Source: Anaerolineales bacterium (lineage in GTDB: Bacteria > Chloroflexota > Anaerolineae > Anaerolineales > Villigracilaceae). Taken from it: a DNA stretch of 8,008 nucleotides. A model generated the notes under the pieces. That model was not told the origin of the DNA, ran no database searches, and saw only the letters and a program-made list of their open reading frames with translations. Location of the stretch: contig JAICRQ010000145.1 in assembly GCA_025966435.1 (NCBI GenBank), positions 1 through 8,008 of the forward strand. Reading direction: 5' to 3'. The translations under genes and the position numbers were made by a program. Of the stretch, positions 1 through 6,738 are shown in pieces (the first letter of the stretch is position 1; each line of letters starts with the position of its first letter).

Positions 1-304
1 AAGAGTGGATGGGGCGAGCGAGTTTGAAGTCTACCGATATGTAATTCTTCCGATGCTGCGTCCCGTCACCTTGAGCGCGGTCATCATCCTGGGGCACATG
101 TCGCTGAAGATCTTCGACCTGATCGTTGCGCTCGGGCGCAAAGACCAGCGCCTCGACGTCCCCGGTATTTATATGTGGACGACAACCTTCGATGGCACGA
201 ACTACGCGCAGGGCGCGGCGATTGGTATCCTCATGTTGATCAGTGTAGCAATTTTGGTCGTTCCCTATCTGATTACCAGCCTGCGAGCGGAGGCAGAGCT
301 ATGA
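1..304 (+). CDS. Sugar ABC transporter permease, MalF/UgpA type (3' part only)
   Basis: This is the last 100 or so residues of an inner-membrane permease subunit of a carbohydrate-uptake ABC transporter. The reading frame is open at the left edge, and the GTG at position 5 is an internal valine codon, so the true start lies outside the window. The fragment opens in the EAA loop (RVDGASEFEVYRYVILPML), the cytoplasmic helix that docks onto the ATPase subunit in binding-protein-dependent importers. Two hydrophobic segments follow, around residues 20-42 and 70-91. The stretch FDLIVALG leading to PGIYMW is typical of MalF/UgpA-like sugar permeases. The stop codon overlaps the start of the next permease (ATGA), so the two are translationally coupled and form the usual permease heterodimer. 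The binding protein and ATPase are presumably upstream or elsewhere. The family call is firm; the sugar is unknown, although the partner gene hints at a glucose/mannose-type system. Confidence 0.93.
   Translation, partial: RVDGASEFEVYRYVILPMLRPVTLSAVIILGHMSLKIFDLIVALGRKDQRLDVPGIYMWTTTFDGTNYAQGAAIGILMLISVAILVVPYLITSLRAEAEL
289..293 (+). promoter_or_regulatory. Shine-Dalgarno site for the second permease
   Basis: A perfect GGAGG lies seven bases before the ATG at 301, inside the end of the upstream permease gene. It decides the start of the downstream gene. The same frame is open further upstream to an ATG at 175, but that would overlap the first permease by 130 bases and add 42 non-permease-like residues. 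Confidence 0.85.
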
Positions 305-1125
305 CTCGTCCGGTGGCTGTACGCTCCCTTTTCTATTTGGTGCTGCTCGCCCTTGCCATTTTTTATTTATTGCCTGTTTACCTGATGGTCCTCACAGGAT
401 TAAAGCCCTTCAACGAAGTGGATCTGAAAACCATGTGGGATCTGCCAACAACCGGTCTGCGCATCGAGAACTTTATTGCGGGCTACCAGCAGCTCGCTCC
501 CAACCTCAGAAACAGCCTGGTCATGGTGATTCCCGAGGCGTTGCTATCCGCCCTGCTGGGCTCCTTCAATGGCTATCTGTTATCCAAATGGAAGTTCCGC
601 GGATCAAACGTGATCTTTACGTTGATTCTGTTTGGCATGTTCATCCCGTATCAGAGCATCCTCATCCCGCTGGTGAAGTTCATGCAATACATCAACCTGT
701 ATGGGGATCTTCCGGGGTTGATCCTGGTGCACATTATCTACGGCATTCCCATTACAACGCTGATCTTCCGCAATTACTATGCCGGGATTGGAACGGAAAT
801 TATCGAAGCAGCTCGTATCGATGGGGCAAGCTTGTTCGGGATCTACCGCCATATCATGCTGCCGCTTTCGGCGCCAAGTTTTGCAGTGGTGATCATCTGG
901 CAGTTTACACAAGCCTGGAACGAATTCCTGTTTGCGGTGATTCTAACCAACCAATCCAACTGGCCGGTCACTGTTGCGCTCAATAATCTTGCAGGCAGTC
1001 AGCTCGTGCAGTGGAATGTGCTCATGGCGGCTACGTTCCTTGCAGCCTTGCCCACTCTTCTTGTTTATATTTTCCTGGGTCGCTTTTTCTTGCGCGGGCT
1101 AATGGCGGGTGCGCTCAAGGGATAA
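301..1125 (+). CDS. Carbohydrate ABC transporter permease, MalG/UgpE type
   Basis: This is the second membrane-spanning subunit (274 residues) of a carbohydrate-import ABC transporter. It pairs with the permease just upstream to form the channel. The start at 301 is set by GGAGG seven bases upstream and by the ATGA overlap. A first membrane helix spans about residues 8-30, with further helices near 73-95, 103-127, 138-157, 192-215 and 238-262. The EAA loop is complete at about 168-190 (EAARIDGASLFGIYRHIMLP) and would contact the ATPase. The family-typical FIPYQSILIPL (114-124), QAWNEFLFAV (204-213) and a C-terminal LKG are all present, and length is normal. The middle and C-terminal parts (IIYGIPITTLIFRNYYA, PVTVALNNLAGS, QWNVLMAA) resemble glucose/mannose permeases of the GtsC kind as I remember them. 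Hexose uptake is therefore a reasonable but unproven guess. It is the last plus-strand gene in the window; no clear intrinsic terminator follows. Confidence 0.94.
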   Translation: MTRPVAVRSLFYLVLLALAIFYLLPVYLMVLTGLKPFNEVDLKTMWDLPTTGLRIENFIAGYQQLAPNLRNSLVMVIPEALLSALLGSFNGYLLSKWKFRGSNVIFTLILFGMFIPYQSILIPLVKFMQYINLYGDLPGLILVHIIYGIPITTLIFRNYYAGIGTEIIEAARIDGASLFGIYRHIMLPLSAPSFAVVIIWQFTQAWNEFLFAVILTNQSNWPVTVALNNLAGSQLVQWNVLMAATFLAALPTLLVYIFLGRFFLRGLMAGALKG

Positions 1126-1151
1126 ATACGTGTAGATATCAGGATGGCTTT

Positions 1152-3737
1152 TTAATAACAGTTATGATTATTATCACACACAGGTTGCTTTAAGGGACAC
1201 TGCAAAGGTGATTCAGGGCTGCGGCTATAAATAGCCCCCGTTTCATCGAGCAGTATTACAGCGAGTGCATCTACGTAATACTGTTCTTTACATCCCAGGA
1301 CGATCGCATCCACGGCGTGAGGGAAGTGGTCCGGCTTTTCACCAGGGAGCACGATCCCCTTTTCACCATGATTGCCGATCAGCGTGAAGGTGATACGTGG
1401 AAACCCCATCCTAACAACGGGATAGAAATGTACCTCGCCTTCATTCTCGATATAGTACCGGGGATATAACGTCCTCCCAACCGAGATTTCAGCATTTGGG
1501 TTTTGTAAGAATGAGTTAATTTCCTGTAAGCTCAATCCGGTGCTGGCCAGCTGTGCCTCGCGGTCCGATAGAGCCTTGGAAATATCAAAACCCTGGTAGC
1601 GGTTTGCGTGTAGGGTTTCTGCGAGAGGAATCAGAGATCCCAAGCCAAACAAAATCGCGAGAATCACGATTCCTCTTGCTACATTGGTTCTTACAGAGCT
1701 TTGCCCTGGATGCGCCTGCCCTGCGGACTCAGAGAAAAGCGTCCATCCCATACCGAGAGAATTTGCAAATAAAATGACAGTTTGAAAAACACCGATCAGG
1801 AAGTAGAGCGTAATAATCCAGTCTACAGGGACGATGTACCTTCCACCGGACGTGCGCGCAAAACCATTAGACAAATTATAGAAAACAAAAACTGCGAGCG
1901 GCACGAGACCCATTAAACGGTTTTGTTTCCAGACAGTTATGATTCCCAACACGATCAGAAACACATTTAGGATGAAGAAAAAGAAAGTTACGTTTGCAAA
2001 CGATCCAGCCCAATCGGATTGCCAGTATGGATAGCTTTCTTTCACGGTGTGACGCAAATCGTCCATGACGGGAGAGGTGGGGAGTACCAGAATGGACGTC
2101 AGGACATTGTGGAGAAAATGGTTCGGCACAAAACAAGCGACCGTGTTGCAGGAAGACTCCTGGGTAAATTCAGCTTTGTTAACAAGTTCCAGTAAGACCT
2201 GCGTTTGCTCCGGCAGCATGGAGGACAATATGTTTTCCTGGGGGATAAAGCTCTCAGGAGGGAGGGGCGCCCTGTATCGCAATTCGATCACCCTTTGAAA
2301 TTTAGTAATGAACGAACTGTACATCGTCCCGCCCAGAGATTGGTTTCTCAGTTCCCAAGGTAAAGTAATTGCGACAACGGCTATCAGGACAAGAAATGAG
2401 CTCGTGAGCCACTGTTTCCAATCGAGTGGAGAAGCAAGAATGGCAAGAAGAGGAACGAATAAAAGAAATACAAGAGCGTTGGTTCGCAGCATGATCGACA
2501 GTCCGACGACTCCACCGATCCATAAAGCGTAATATCCTCTCCGTTCCGGGGTTCTCAACCACGCACAGGTAAGCAGAATGATCAGAGCTACTCCAATGGC
2601 GGTTGGAAAGTCCGTGAGCATCATCTTGGGATTTGCCATATCGATCATGTTGCTGGCTGCGATAGAGTTGGCTCCTCTGAACATGGCAACCAGGGCGGCA
2701 GCGAAACCAACCGCACGAACATTGAACGATCTCCCGATCCAGTAAACCAGAGCGGGGAAGACTGCAAAAACCACAGCTTGAGCCGCCATCAGTCGTCCAT
2801 AATCCTGGCCGAACAGGGAGTGCAGGAACGTCAAAAAACTGGCATAAAGCGCTCGCTCAAAGAACGGCCCGTTGTAAAACAGGAAATTCTGACCGATCAA
2901 AGCAAACTGACCGGCAGTGTCATACAATGCGCCATCCGCGAATGGATACAAAACCCGGTTTGGAGCATAGGGTCCGATAAATAAAAAACTCTCTTGTAAC
3001 GGTTCACGAGCCCATAGGATGGCGGTTCCCGCATAGATCAATAAGAAAATAACAAGGTCTGGGCGACTGGTCTTCCATCTTTTTTCGGTTCGTAAAAATA
3101 ACATTCCACCGAAGAGTGCCGCGAGGAGTTGCGATATCAGGATGGGAACACCCGCGCCGTACCAGTAATCCTCCGGCGCATGTACACCAAAGCCGGCCGA
3201 AAGCATCCAGCCGATGAGCAAGATGATGGGGAGAAGCAAGATCAGGCTGGTTTTATATATCTTTGTAGTCTTTGAATCTAGTGTTGCAAAATTGCTTCGC
3301 TTAAGGAACGCTGCTATCAGGGTGGCTAAGCTGGCAAGCAGGAGGAAAATCATGGCGGGGCGGAGACGTTCCCAATGGATCGCCAGGACTCCGGCACGAT
3401 AAAAGGGTAAAAAGCAGCCGATCCACCCCAATCCGAAAACGATCGCTGCTAACCAGGCGATCCCCTGTCCCAAAAGGTTTGTTCCAAACCACCGCTCAAA
3501 GAGCTTTTCCGCCCACTCGCGATCTCTTGCTGCTTTTACAGTTATGAGAGTAAAGAGGACAAATACGATGAATAGCCCAGATGCTAGGGCGAGGCGTGGC
3601 AGCGAAAGCCCTAGAAATATACGGTTACCAGGTTCTGAAGGCGATAAGAGCATCCCGCCCAGAATAAGAATCGGGAGGATCGCGAGGAACAAACTATAGA
3701 TTAAAAAAGTTTTCTGGGACTGTTGGAGTTTCTGCAT
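1152..3737 (-). CDS. Large polytopic GT-C glycosyltransferase (PMT/ArnT-like) with a soluble C-terminal domain
   Basis: This is an 861-residue membrane protein with about a dozen or more hydrophobic helices: near residues 11-31, 46-66, 91-111, 128-145, 164-181, 195-215, 228-242, 315-335, 343-353, 379-394, 405-435, 446-460, 582-602, 609-622, 639-659 and 688-704. After the membrane segment at 228-242 comes a loop with YPFADGALYDTAGQ (264-277). This fits the first extracytoplasmic loop of the GT-C fold, where an Asp (here D268) is the usual catalytic or metal-binding residue. A second loop carries NMIDMANPKMMLTDFP (363-378). Such enzymes usually transfer a sugar from a polyprenyl-phosphate donor outside the membrane. 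Residues 465-580 form a long non-membrane insertion, and 710-861 a soluble tail. Both contain cysteines. The ATG at 3737 has no good Shine-Dalgarno, yet an in-frame stop at 3771-3773 leaves no better upstream start. It is the last of four same-strand glycan genes. The family is likely; substrate and acceptor are unknown. Confidence 0.82.
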   Translation of the reverse strand: MQKLQQSQKTFLIYSLFLAILPILILGGMLLSPSEPGNRIFLGLSLPRLALASGLFIVFVLFTLITVKAARDREWAEKLFERWFGTNLLGQGIAWLAAIVFGLGWIGCFLPFYRAGVLAIHWERLRPAMIFLLLASLATLIAAFLKRSNFATLDSKTTKIYKTSLILLLPIILLIGWMLSAGFGVHAPEDYWYGAGVPILISQLLAALFGGMLFLRTEKRWKTSRPDLVIFLLIYAGTAILWAREPLQESFLFIGPYAPNRVLYPFADGALYDTAGQFALIGQNFLFYNGPFFERALYASFLTFLHSLFGQDYGRLMAAQAVVFAVFPALVYWIGRSFNVRAVGFAAALVAMFRGANSIAASNMIDMANPKMMLTDFPTAIGVALIILLTCAWLRTPERRGYYALWIGGVVGLSIMLRTNALVFLLFVPLLAILASPLDWKQWLTSSFLVLIAVVAITLPWELRNQSLGGTMYSSFITKFQRVIELRYRAPLPPESFIPQENILSSMLPEQTQVLLELVNKAEFTQESSCNTVACFVPNHFLHNVLTSILVLPTSPVMDDLRHTVKESYPYWQSDWAGSFANVTFFFFILNVFLIVLGIITVWKQNRLMGLVPLAVFVFYNLSNGFARTSGGRYIVPVDWIITLYFLIGVFQTVILFANSLGMGWTLFSESAGQAHPGQSSVRTNVARGIVILAILFGLGSLIPLAETLHANRYQGFDISKALSDREAQLASTGLSLQEINSFLQNPNAEISVGRTLYPRYYIENEGEVHFYPVVRMGFPRITFTLIGNHGEKGIVLPGEKPDHFPHAVDAIVLGCKEQYYVDALAVILLDETGAIYSRSPESPLQCPLKQPVCDNNHNCY

Positions 3738-3829
3738 GGGGATTTGCTTTTGAATTTACAACAACCTTATTTTAACCCACCTTTATCGTGCATGATCACA
3801 TCCCAGAACTTTACAGGATGGAACCGTTT
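3738..3829 (-). promoter_or_regulatory. Spacer before the GT-C gene with a weak candidate -10
   Basis: These 92 bases separate the GT-C gene from the glycosyltransferase upstream of it, the only sizeable gap within the four-gene group. On the minus strand it contains TAAAAT at 3774-3769, one mismatch from the sigma-70 -10 consensus, about 31 bases before the ATG. No convincing -35 lies 16-18 bases further up. It may be an internal promoter or only a loose operon spacer. I see no hairpin-plus-T-run terminator here. Confidence 0.25.
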
Positions 3830-4726
3830 CTATCGGGGCTTGCGTGTGCCAGCAACTTTCTCCTTACCAAATATCAATCCGATCAGCGCAATCAGAAACT
3901 TGAGCACCATGGCAAGATAATAAAGGGGATGAAACCAGAAGGGATAGTCTCTGGCAAGATTTTTCCGGTAATACAAAAAATAAGAACGATGCCAGTGATA
4001 CGAGCTAAAGTAGGGATTAATATTGGATCCCCCCTGCCCTCCGTAGTGGATCACCTCTGCATAAGGAACATAATACACCTTCCATCCTGCTTTTCGTGCG
4101 TGAAAACAATAATCTGTATCTTCTTGATAGGCAAAATAGCGTTCGTCCAAATAGCCGATTTGTTCCACCACCTCTTTTCGGATCATCATGCAAGAGCCTG
4201 AGACGGCTTGCACCTCACTCGCTGTATTATTGTCCATGTGCGTTAACAAATAGCCCGAAAAACGAGGATCGTTAGGGAAGAGCTTCGATAAGCCGGAAAA
4301 ATAGGAGAATACATCCCAGGGGCGGGCTTCCCCACGGCGGGCTTGGTACTGTACGCTGCCATCCTGATTTAGCACCCTTGGCGCACAAATTCCCACTTTG
4401 GGATTCTCATCCATAAACTGGATCAGGTGATTAAAAGCCAGATCCTGAACGATGGTATCTGGGTTCAGGAGAACGTAGTAGCGTGCATTCAATACTCTAA
4501 GTCCCTGGTTTACAGCCTTGGAATAACCAAGATTACTGTCGTTGACAATCAGACGAACGTTAGGAAACCGCTCACGAATCTCCTCAACAGTCCCGTCCTG
4601 TGAGTTGTTATCCACAACCACAATATCCAGATCAAGATCTCGGGTATTTTCAAAAAGCGAAATCAGACAGGCAAGGACCTTTTCCTTTGATTTGAGGGTA
4701 AGAATACAAATTCCAAGCTCTTTCAT
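3830..4726 (-). CDS. Family 2 glycosyltransferase, WbbL/rhamnosyltransferase-like
   Basis: This is a 298-residue GT-A-fold glycosyltransferase of the COG1216 type, expected to transfer a sugar from a nucleotide-sugar to a lipid-linked acceptor at the cytoplasmic face. The nucleotide-binding start is clear: ICILTLKSKEKVLACLISL (6-24), then IVVVDNNSQDGT (35-46). The metal-binding DxD position reads LLNPDT (86-91). The acceptor-side signature VSGSCMMIRKE (175-185) is followed by GYLDERYFAYQEDTDYC (191-207), with E202/D203 the likely catalytic ED pair, and then VIHYGG (225-230). A DGSVQYQARRG segment (122-132) is typical of WbbL-like rhamnosyltransferases. One C-terminal hydrophobic segment (about 266-287) and a basic tail suggest membrane anchoring. 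An AGAGGA sits 11 bases before the ATG, within the end of the upstream gene, and the gap is only 6 bases. WbbL family members add rhamnose to a WecA-made GlcNAc lipid, which fits the WecA-like gene two genes up. The actual sugar is unproven. Confidence 0.9.
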   Translation of the reverse strand: MKELGICILTLKSKEKVLACLISLFENTRDLDLDIVVVDNNSQDGTVEEIRERFPNVRLIVNDSNLGYSKAVNQGLRVLNARYYVLLNPDTIVQDLAFNHLIQFMDENPKVGICAPRVLNQDGSVQYQARRGEARPWDVFSYFSGLSKLFPNDPRFSGYLLTHMDNNTASEVQAVSGSCMMIRKEVVEQIGYLDERYFAYQEDTDYCFHARKAGWKVYYVPYAEVIHYGGQGGSNINPYFSSYHWHRSYFLYYRKNLARDYPFWFHPLYYLAMVLKFLIALIGLIFGKEKVAGTRKPR

Positions 4727-4732
4727 GTGCGA

Positions 4733-5734
4733 CTAGATCCTCTTTGCACGACGTCGTAGAGCCCAATAGGGCGCAAACAGCTCGCTGTTCATCACCTTCC
4801 ATAGATCACGTGCCGATACTTTTCTTGTCTCCTGTATTTGTCTTCGCTTCCGAATTATAGCTGGCAGGCGATAAAATGCATCGAGTTTTGCCCGTAATAC
4901 GGCGGATCCCTTTCCTTTCACAAGAAAGGAAATTCCGAAAAAAAAGTTCATCCCAATATGTAGCGGCAAATACCACCAAAATAAATAGCCAGGCATATTC
5001 TTGAAGTATGTCCATACCAAATTGCGATGTCCGTGATACATGACGAAGTCACTTGTCTTGCCGGAACTGGCTGAACCTACGTGGCATACTTCTGCTTCAG
5101 GGACATATAAACAACGCCCACCTGCCAGACGAAGGCGAAAGCTTAAGTCTACATCTTCAAAGTATGCAAAGTAGCTCTCGTCGAAGCCACCCACCCGTAA
5201 GAAATCCTCCCGGTTGTAGATCGCTGCGGCTGCGCAGGCGCTGAAGACTTCTTGTTCCTGCAAGCCATAACTTTGGGCTGGATGGTTATAGAATCGCCGC
5301 CATGCCAGTCCGCTGATATGATACTCGTCGCCTGCTCCATCGAGGATATCTGGCTGCGCAAATTGAAGCTGGCGGGAGGAAAAAAAGGAGAATTCAGGAT
5401 GTTTCCTGGCTGCATCCAGAAGTTTTTCCAGCCAGTCTGGCTTAGGGAATGCATCTGCATTAAGGAGGGCGAGCCATTTTCCCCGTGCGAGCCGAGCGCC
5501 GGTATTATTCGCCACCGCAAACCCTTGATTCGATGCCAGTCGTTCCACATGTAAGTCAAGGGTTGGGTATTTTTCTTCCAGTCCCTCCATCCCCGGATCG
5601 GACGATCCATTATCTACGACAATGACCTCAAAGTACTGAAACGTTTGCAGCAATAGGCTATCCAGACAATGCGGCAAATGTTCAGCACTATTCCAGGAAA
5701 CGATGATTACAGAGACGGATGGCGATGTTGGCAT
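4733..5734 (-). CDS. Family 2 glycosyltransferase (COG1216-like) with a polybasic C-terminal tail
   Basis: This is a 333-residue GT-A glycosyltransferase, second in the cluster and similar in design to its downstream neighbour. The ATG at 5734 shares bases with the stop of the upstream gene (TGATG), so I prefer it over the in-frame TTG at 5761, which has no ribosome site. Numbered from this ATG: VSVIIVSWNSAEHLPHCLDS (6-25), VIVVDNGSSD (37-46), the DxD-position motif LLNADAFP (90-97), a GGFDESYFAYFEDVDLSFRL segment (182-201) with E193/D194 as the likely catalytic pair, and VCHVGS (216-221). A single hydrophobic segment spans about 249-273. The last 50 residues are rich in Arg and Lys and end in RRRAKRI, suggesting peripheral binding to the inner leaflet. 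It probably adds a sugar to the polyprenyl-linked intermediate made by the WecA-like enzyme. The donor cannot be told. It is not of the DPM1 polyprenyl-phosphate-sugar synthase type, judging from its COG1216-like signature. Confidence 0.9.
   Translation of the reverse strand: MPTSPSVSVIIVSWNSAEHLPHCLDSLLLQTFQYFEVIVVDNGSSDPGMEGLEEKYPTLDLHVERLASNQGFAVANNTGARLARGKWLALLNADAFPKPDWLEKLLDAARKHPEFSFFSSRQLQFAQPDILDGAGDEYHISGLAWRRFYNHPAQSYGLQEQEVFSACAAAAIYNREDFLRVGGFDESYFAYFEDVDLSFRLRLAGGRCLYVPEAEVCHVGSASSGKTSDFVMYHGHRNLVWTYFKNMPGYLFWWYLPLHIGMNFFFGISFLVKGKGSAVLRAKLDAFYRLPAIIRKRRQIQETRKVSARDLWKVMNSELFAPYWALRRRAKRI
4738..4743 (-). promoter_or_regulatory. Shine-Dalgarno site for the WbbL-like glycosyltransferase
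   Basis: On the minus strand AGAGGA lies 11 bases upstream of the ATG at 4726 and inside the last codons of the preceding glycosyltransferase. Spacing is slightly long, but it supports this start and coupled translation across the 6-base gap. Confidence 0.6.
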
Positions 5735-6738
5735 CAGCGAGGTTCTTTTATTTCCAGCCAAATGAGTAAGGAGAATCCAACCAGGAGAGCTAAAGCAAAA
5801 ATTGCATTAGCCCAGAGTGGGGGCAGCGGCAAAGCCATAAAAGCCAGGCAGCCACTCACGATGGCAGATAAATGCATAGTTAGCACGGCACGAGAAGAAG
5901 GCAAGCCCAAGTTTACCAGACGGTGATACGTGTGATCCAAGCCTGCTTGAGACACCGCTTTCTTTTGCCTGAGACGGGAAATAACTACCAGGCTGGTGTC
6001 AAAAATCGGAACACTCAGAAGAAGGATTGGCACGAACCAGGAAGATGGCTGAGGGAGTCCGGGAGGGGTGTAGGCTATCGCTAACGCAGCGAGAACAAAA
6101 CCCAGAAATTGTGCTCCTGAATCGCCAAGAAATGTATAAGCAGGCAGCGTGTTGAAATACAACATGCCAATCGAGCTGCCTAAAATGATTGCACTCAGAA
6201 GTGAAAGTGAAGTCTGACCTGCATCAACTGTAACAAGCATAAAAAAAGCGGACGCGACTGCAGCCAGCCCTACTGCCAGCCCATCCATGCTGTCGACTAA
6301 GTTGAATGCATTGGTGATTCCGATCGTCCAAATCAGAGTGAGTGCCATATTCAATACTGTCAGGCTGCCCAGCATGCGGATATGGACACCCTGTGAAATG
6401 AGAAGGATGGTCGCAAGGAGTTGCCCTACGAGCTTCCACCGAGGAGACAGTCGGTGAGTATCATCCCAGAGTCCAAATAAAAAGATAATCATGGATGCAA
6501 GCAGGATTGCACGAATGATGCCTGATTCCAGATTCCCCCCCAGGAGGTTAATGGAAATAATGGCTAAGCAGATAGCTAAACCACCAGCCTTCGGTACGGG
6601 ACGCTGATGGATCTTATGGGGTGAAGCGTTGGGGTCATCGATTAATCGAAAGCGGATTGCTCCCCGAATGGCGATGGGGGTGATTACCAGTGTTGCGAGA
6701 ATTGCCCAAAATATCAGTGGAAAGAGGTGAAGAATCAT
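5734..6738 (-). CDS. WecA/MraY-family polyprenyl-phosphate sugar-1-phosphate transferase
   Basis: This integral membrane enzyme joins a UDP-amino-sugar phosphate to undecaprenyl phosphate, the committing step of many surface glycans. From the ATG at 6738 it has 334 residues and about ten helices. Conserved cytoplasmic motifs, in order: DDPN (34-37), PHKIHQRPVPKAGG (40-53), GLWDD (89-93, the Asp pair that binds magnesium), NAFNLVDSMDGLA (143-155), FLGDSGA (203-209), PIFDT (244-248) and DHTYHRL (268-274). The frame is open upstream to a GTG at 6819, giving 27 more residues. I chose 6738 because it starts directly before the first helix, as in family members; neither start has a clear ribosome site. 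DSMDG replaces the common DGLDG, and DHTYHR replaces the HIHH of E. coli WecA. It is closer to WecA than to MraY because of this and the glycosyltransferase neighbours. The sugar is not certain (GlcNAc is the default guess). Confidence 0.92.
   Translation of the reverse strand: MILHLFPLIFWAILATLVITPIAIRGAIRFRLIDDPNASPHKIHQRPVPKAGGLAICLAIISINLLGGNLESGIIRAILLASMIIFLFGLWDDTHRLSPRWKLVGQLLATILLISQGVHIRMLGSLTVLNMALTLIWTIGITNAFNLVDSMDGLAVGLAAVASAFFMLVTVDAGQTSLSLLSAIILGSSIGMLYFNTLPAYTFLGDSGAQFLGFVLAALAIAYTPPGLPQPSSWFVPILLLSVPIFDTSLVVISRLRQKKAVSQAGLDHTYHRLVNLGLPSSRAVLTMHLSAIVSGCLAFMALPLPPLWANAIFALALLVGFSLLIWLEIKEPR

Noticed and set aside
175..300. Upstream extension of the second permease from an ATG at 175
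   Set aside because: It would overlap the first permease by 130 bases, add non-membrane residues before the first helix, and ignore the GGAGG/ATG pair at 289-303.
435..986. 183-codon plus-strand frame inside the second permease
   Set aside because: It is an out-of-frame shadow of a gene with an intact EAA loop and normal length.
1156..1166. ATAACAGTTAT palindrome in the convergent region
   Set aside because: It lies in the last codons of the GT-C gene, is AT-rich, has a one-base centre and no T-run, so it does not support a terminator or operator.
3788..4201. 137-codon plus-strand frame opposite the WbbL-like gene
   Set aside because: It lies entirely antisense to a gene with full glycosyltransferase motifs and its translation has no family-like pattern.
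5149..5610. 153-codon minus-strand frame inside the second glycosyltransferase
   Set aside because: It is a shifted frame of the real gene; the real frame carries all the GT2 motifs continuously.
5735..5761. TTG start at 5761 for the second glycosyltransferase
   Set aside because: No ribosome site, a rare start codon, and a TGATG overlap at 5732-5736 offers a better ATG.
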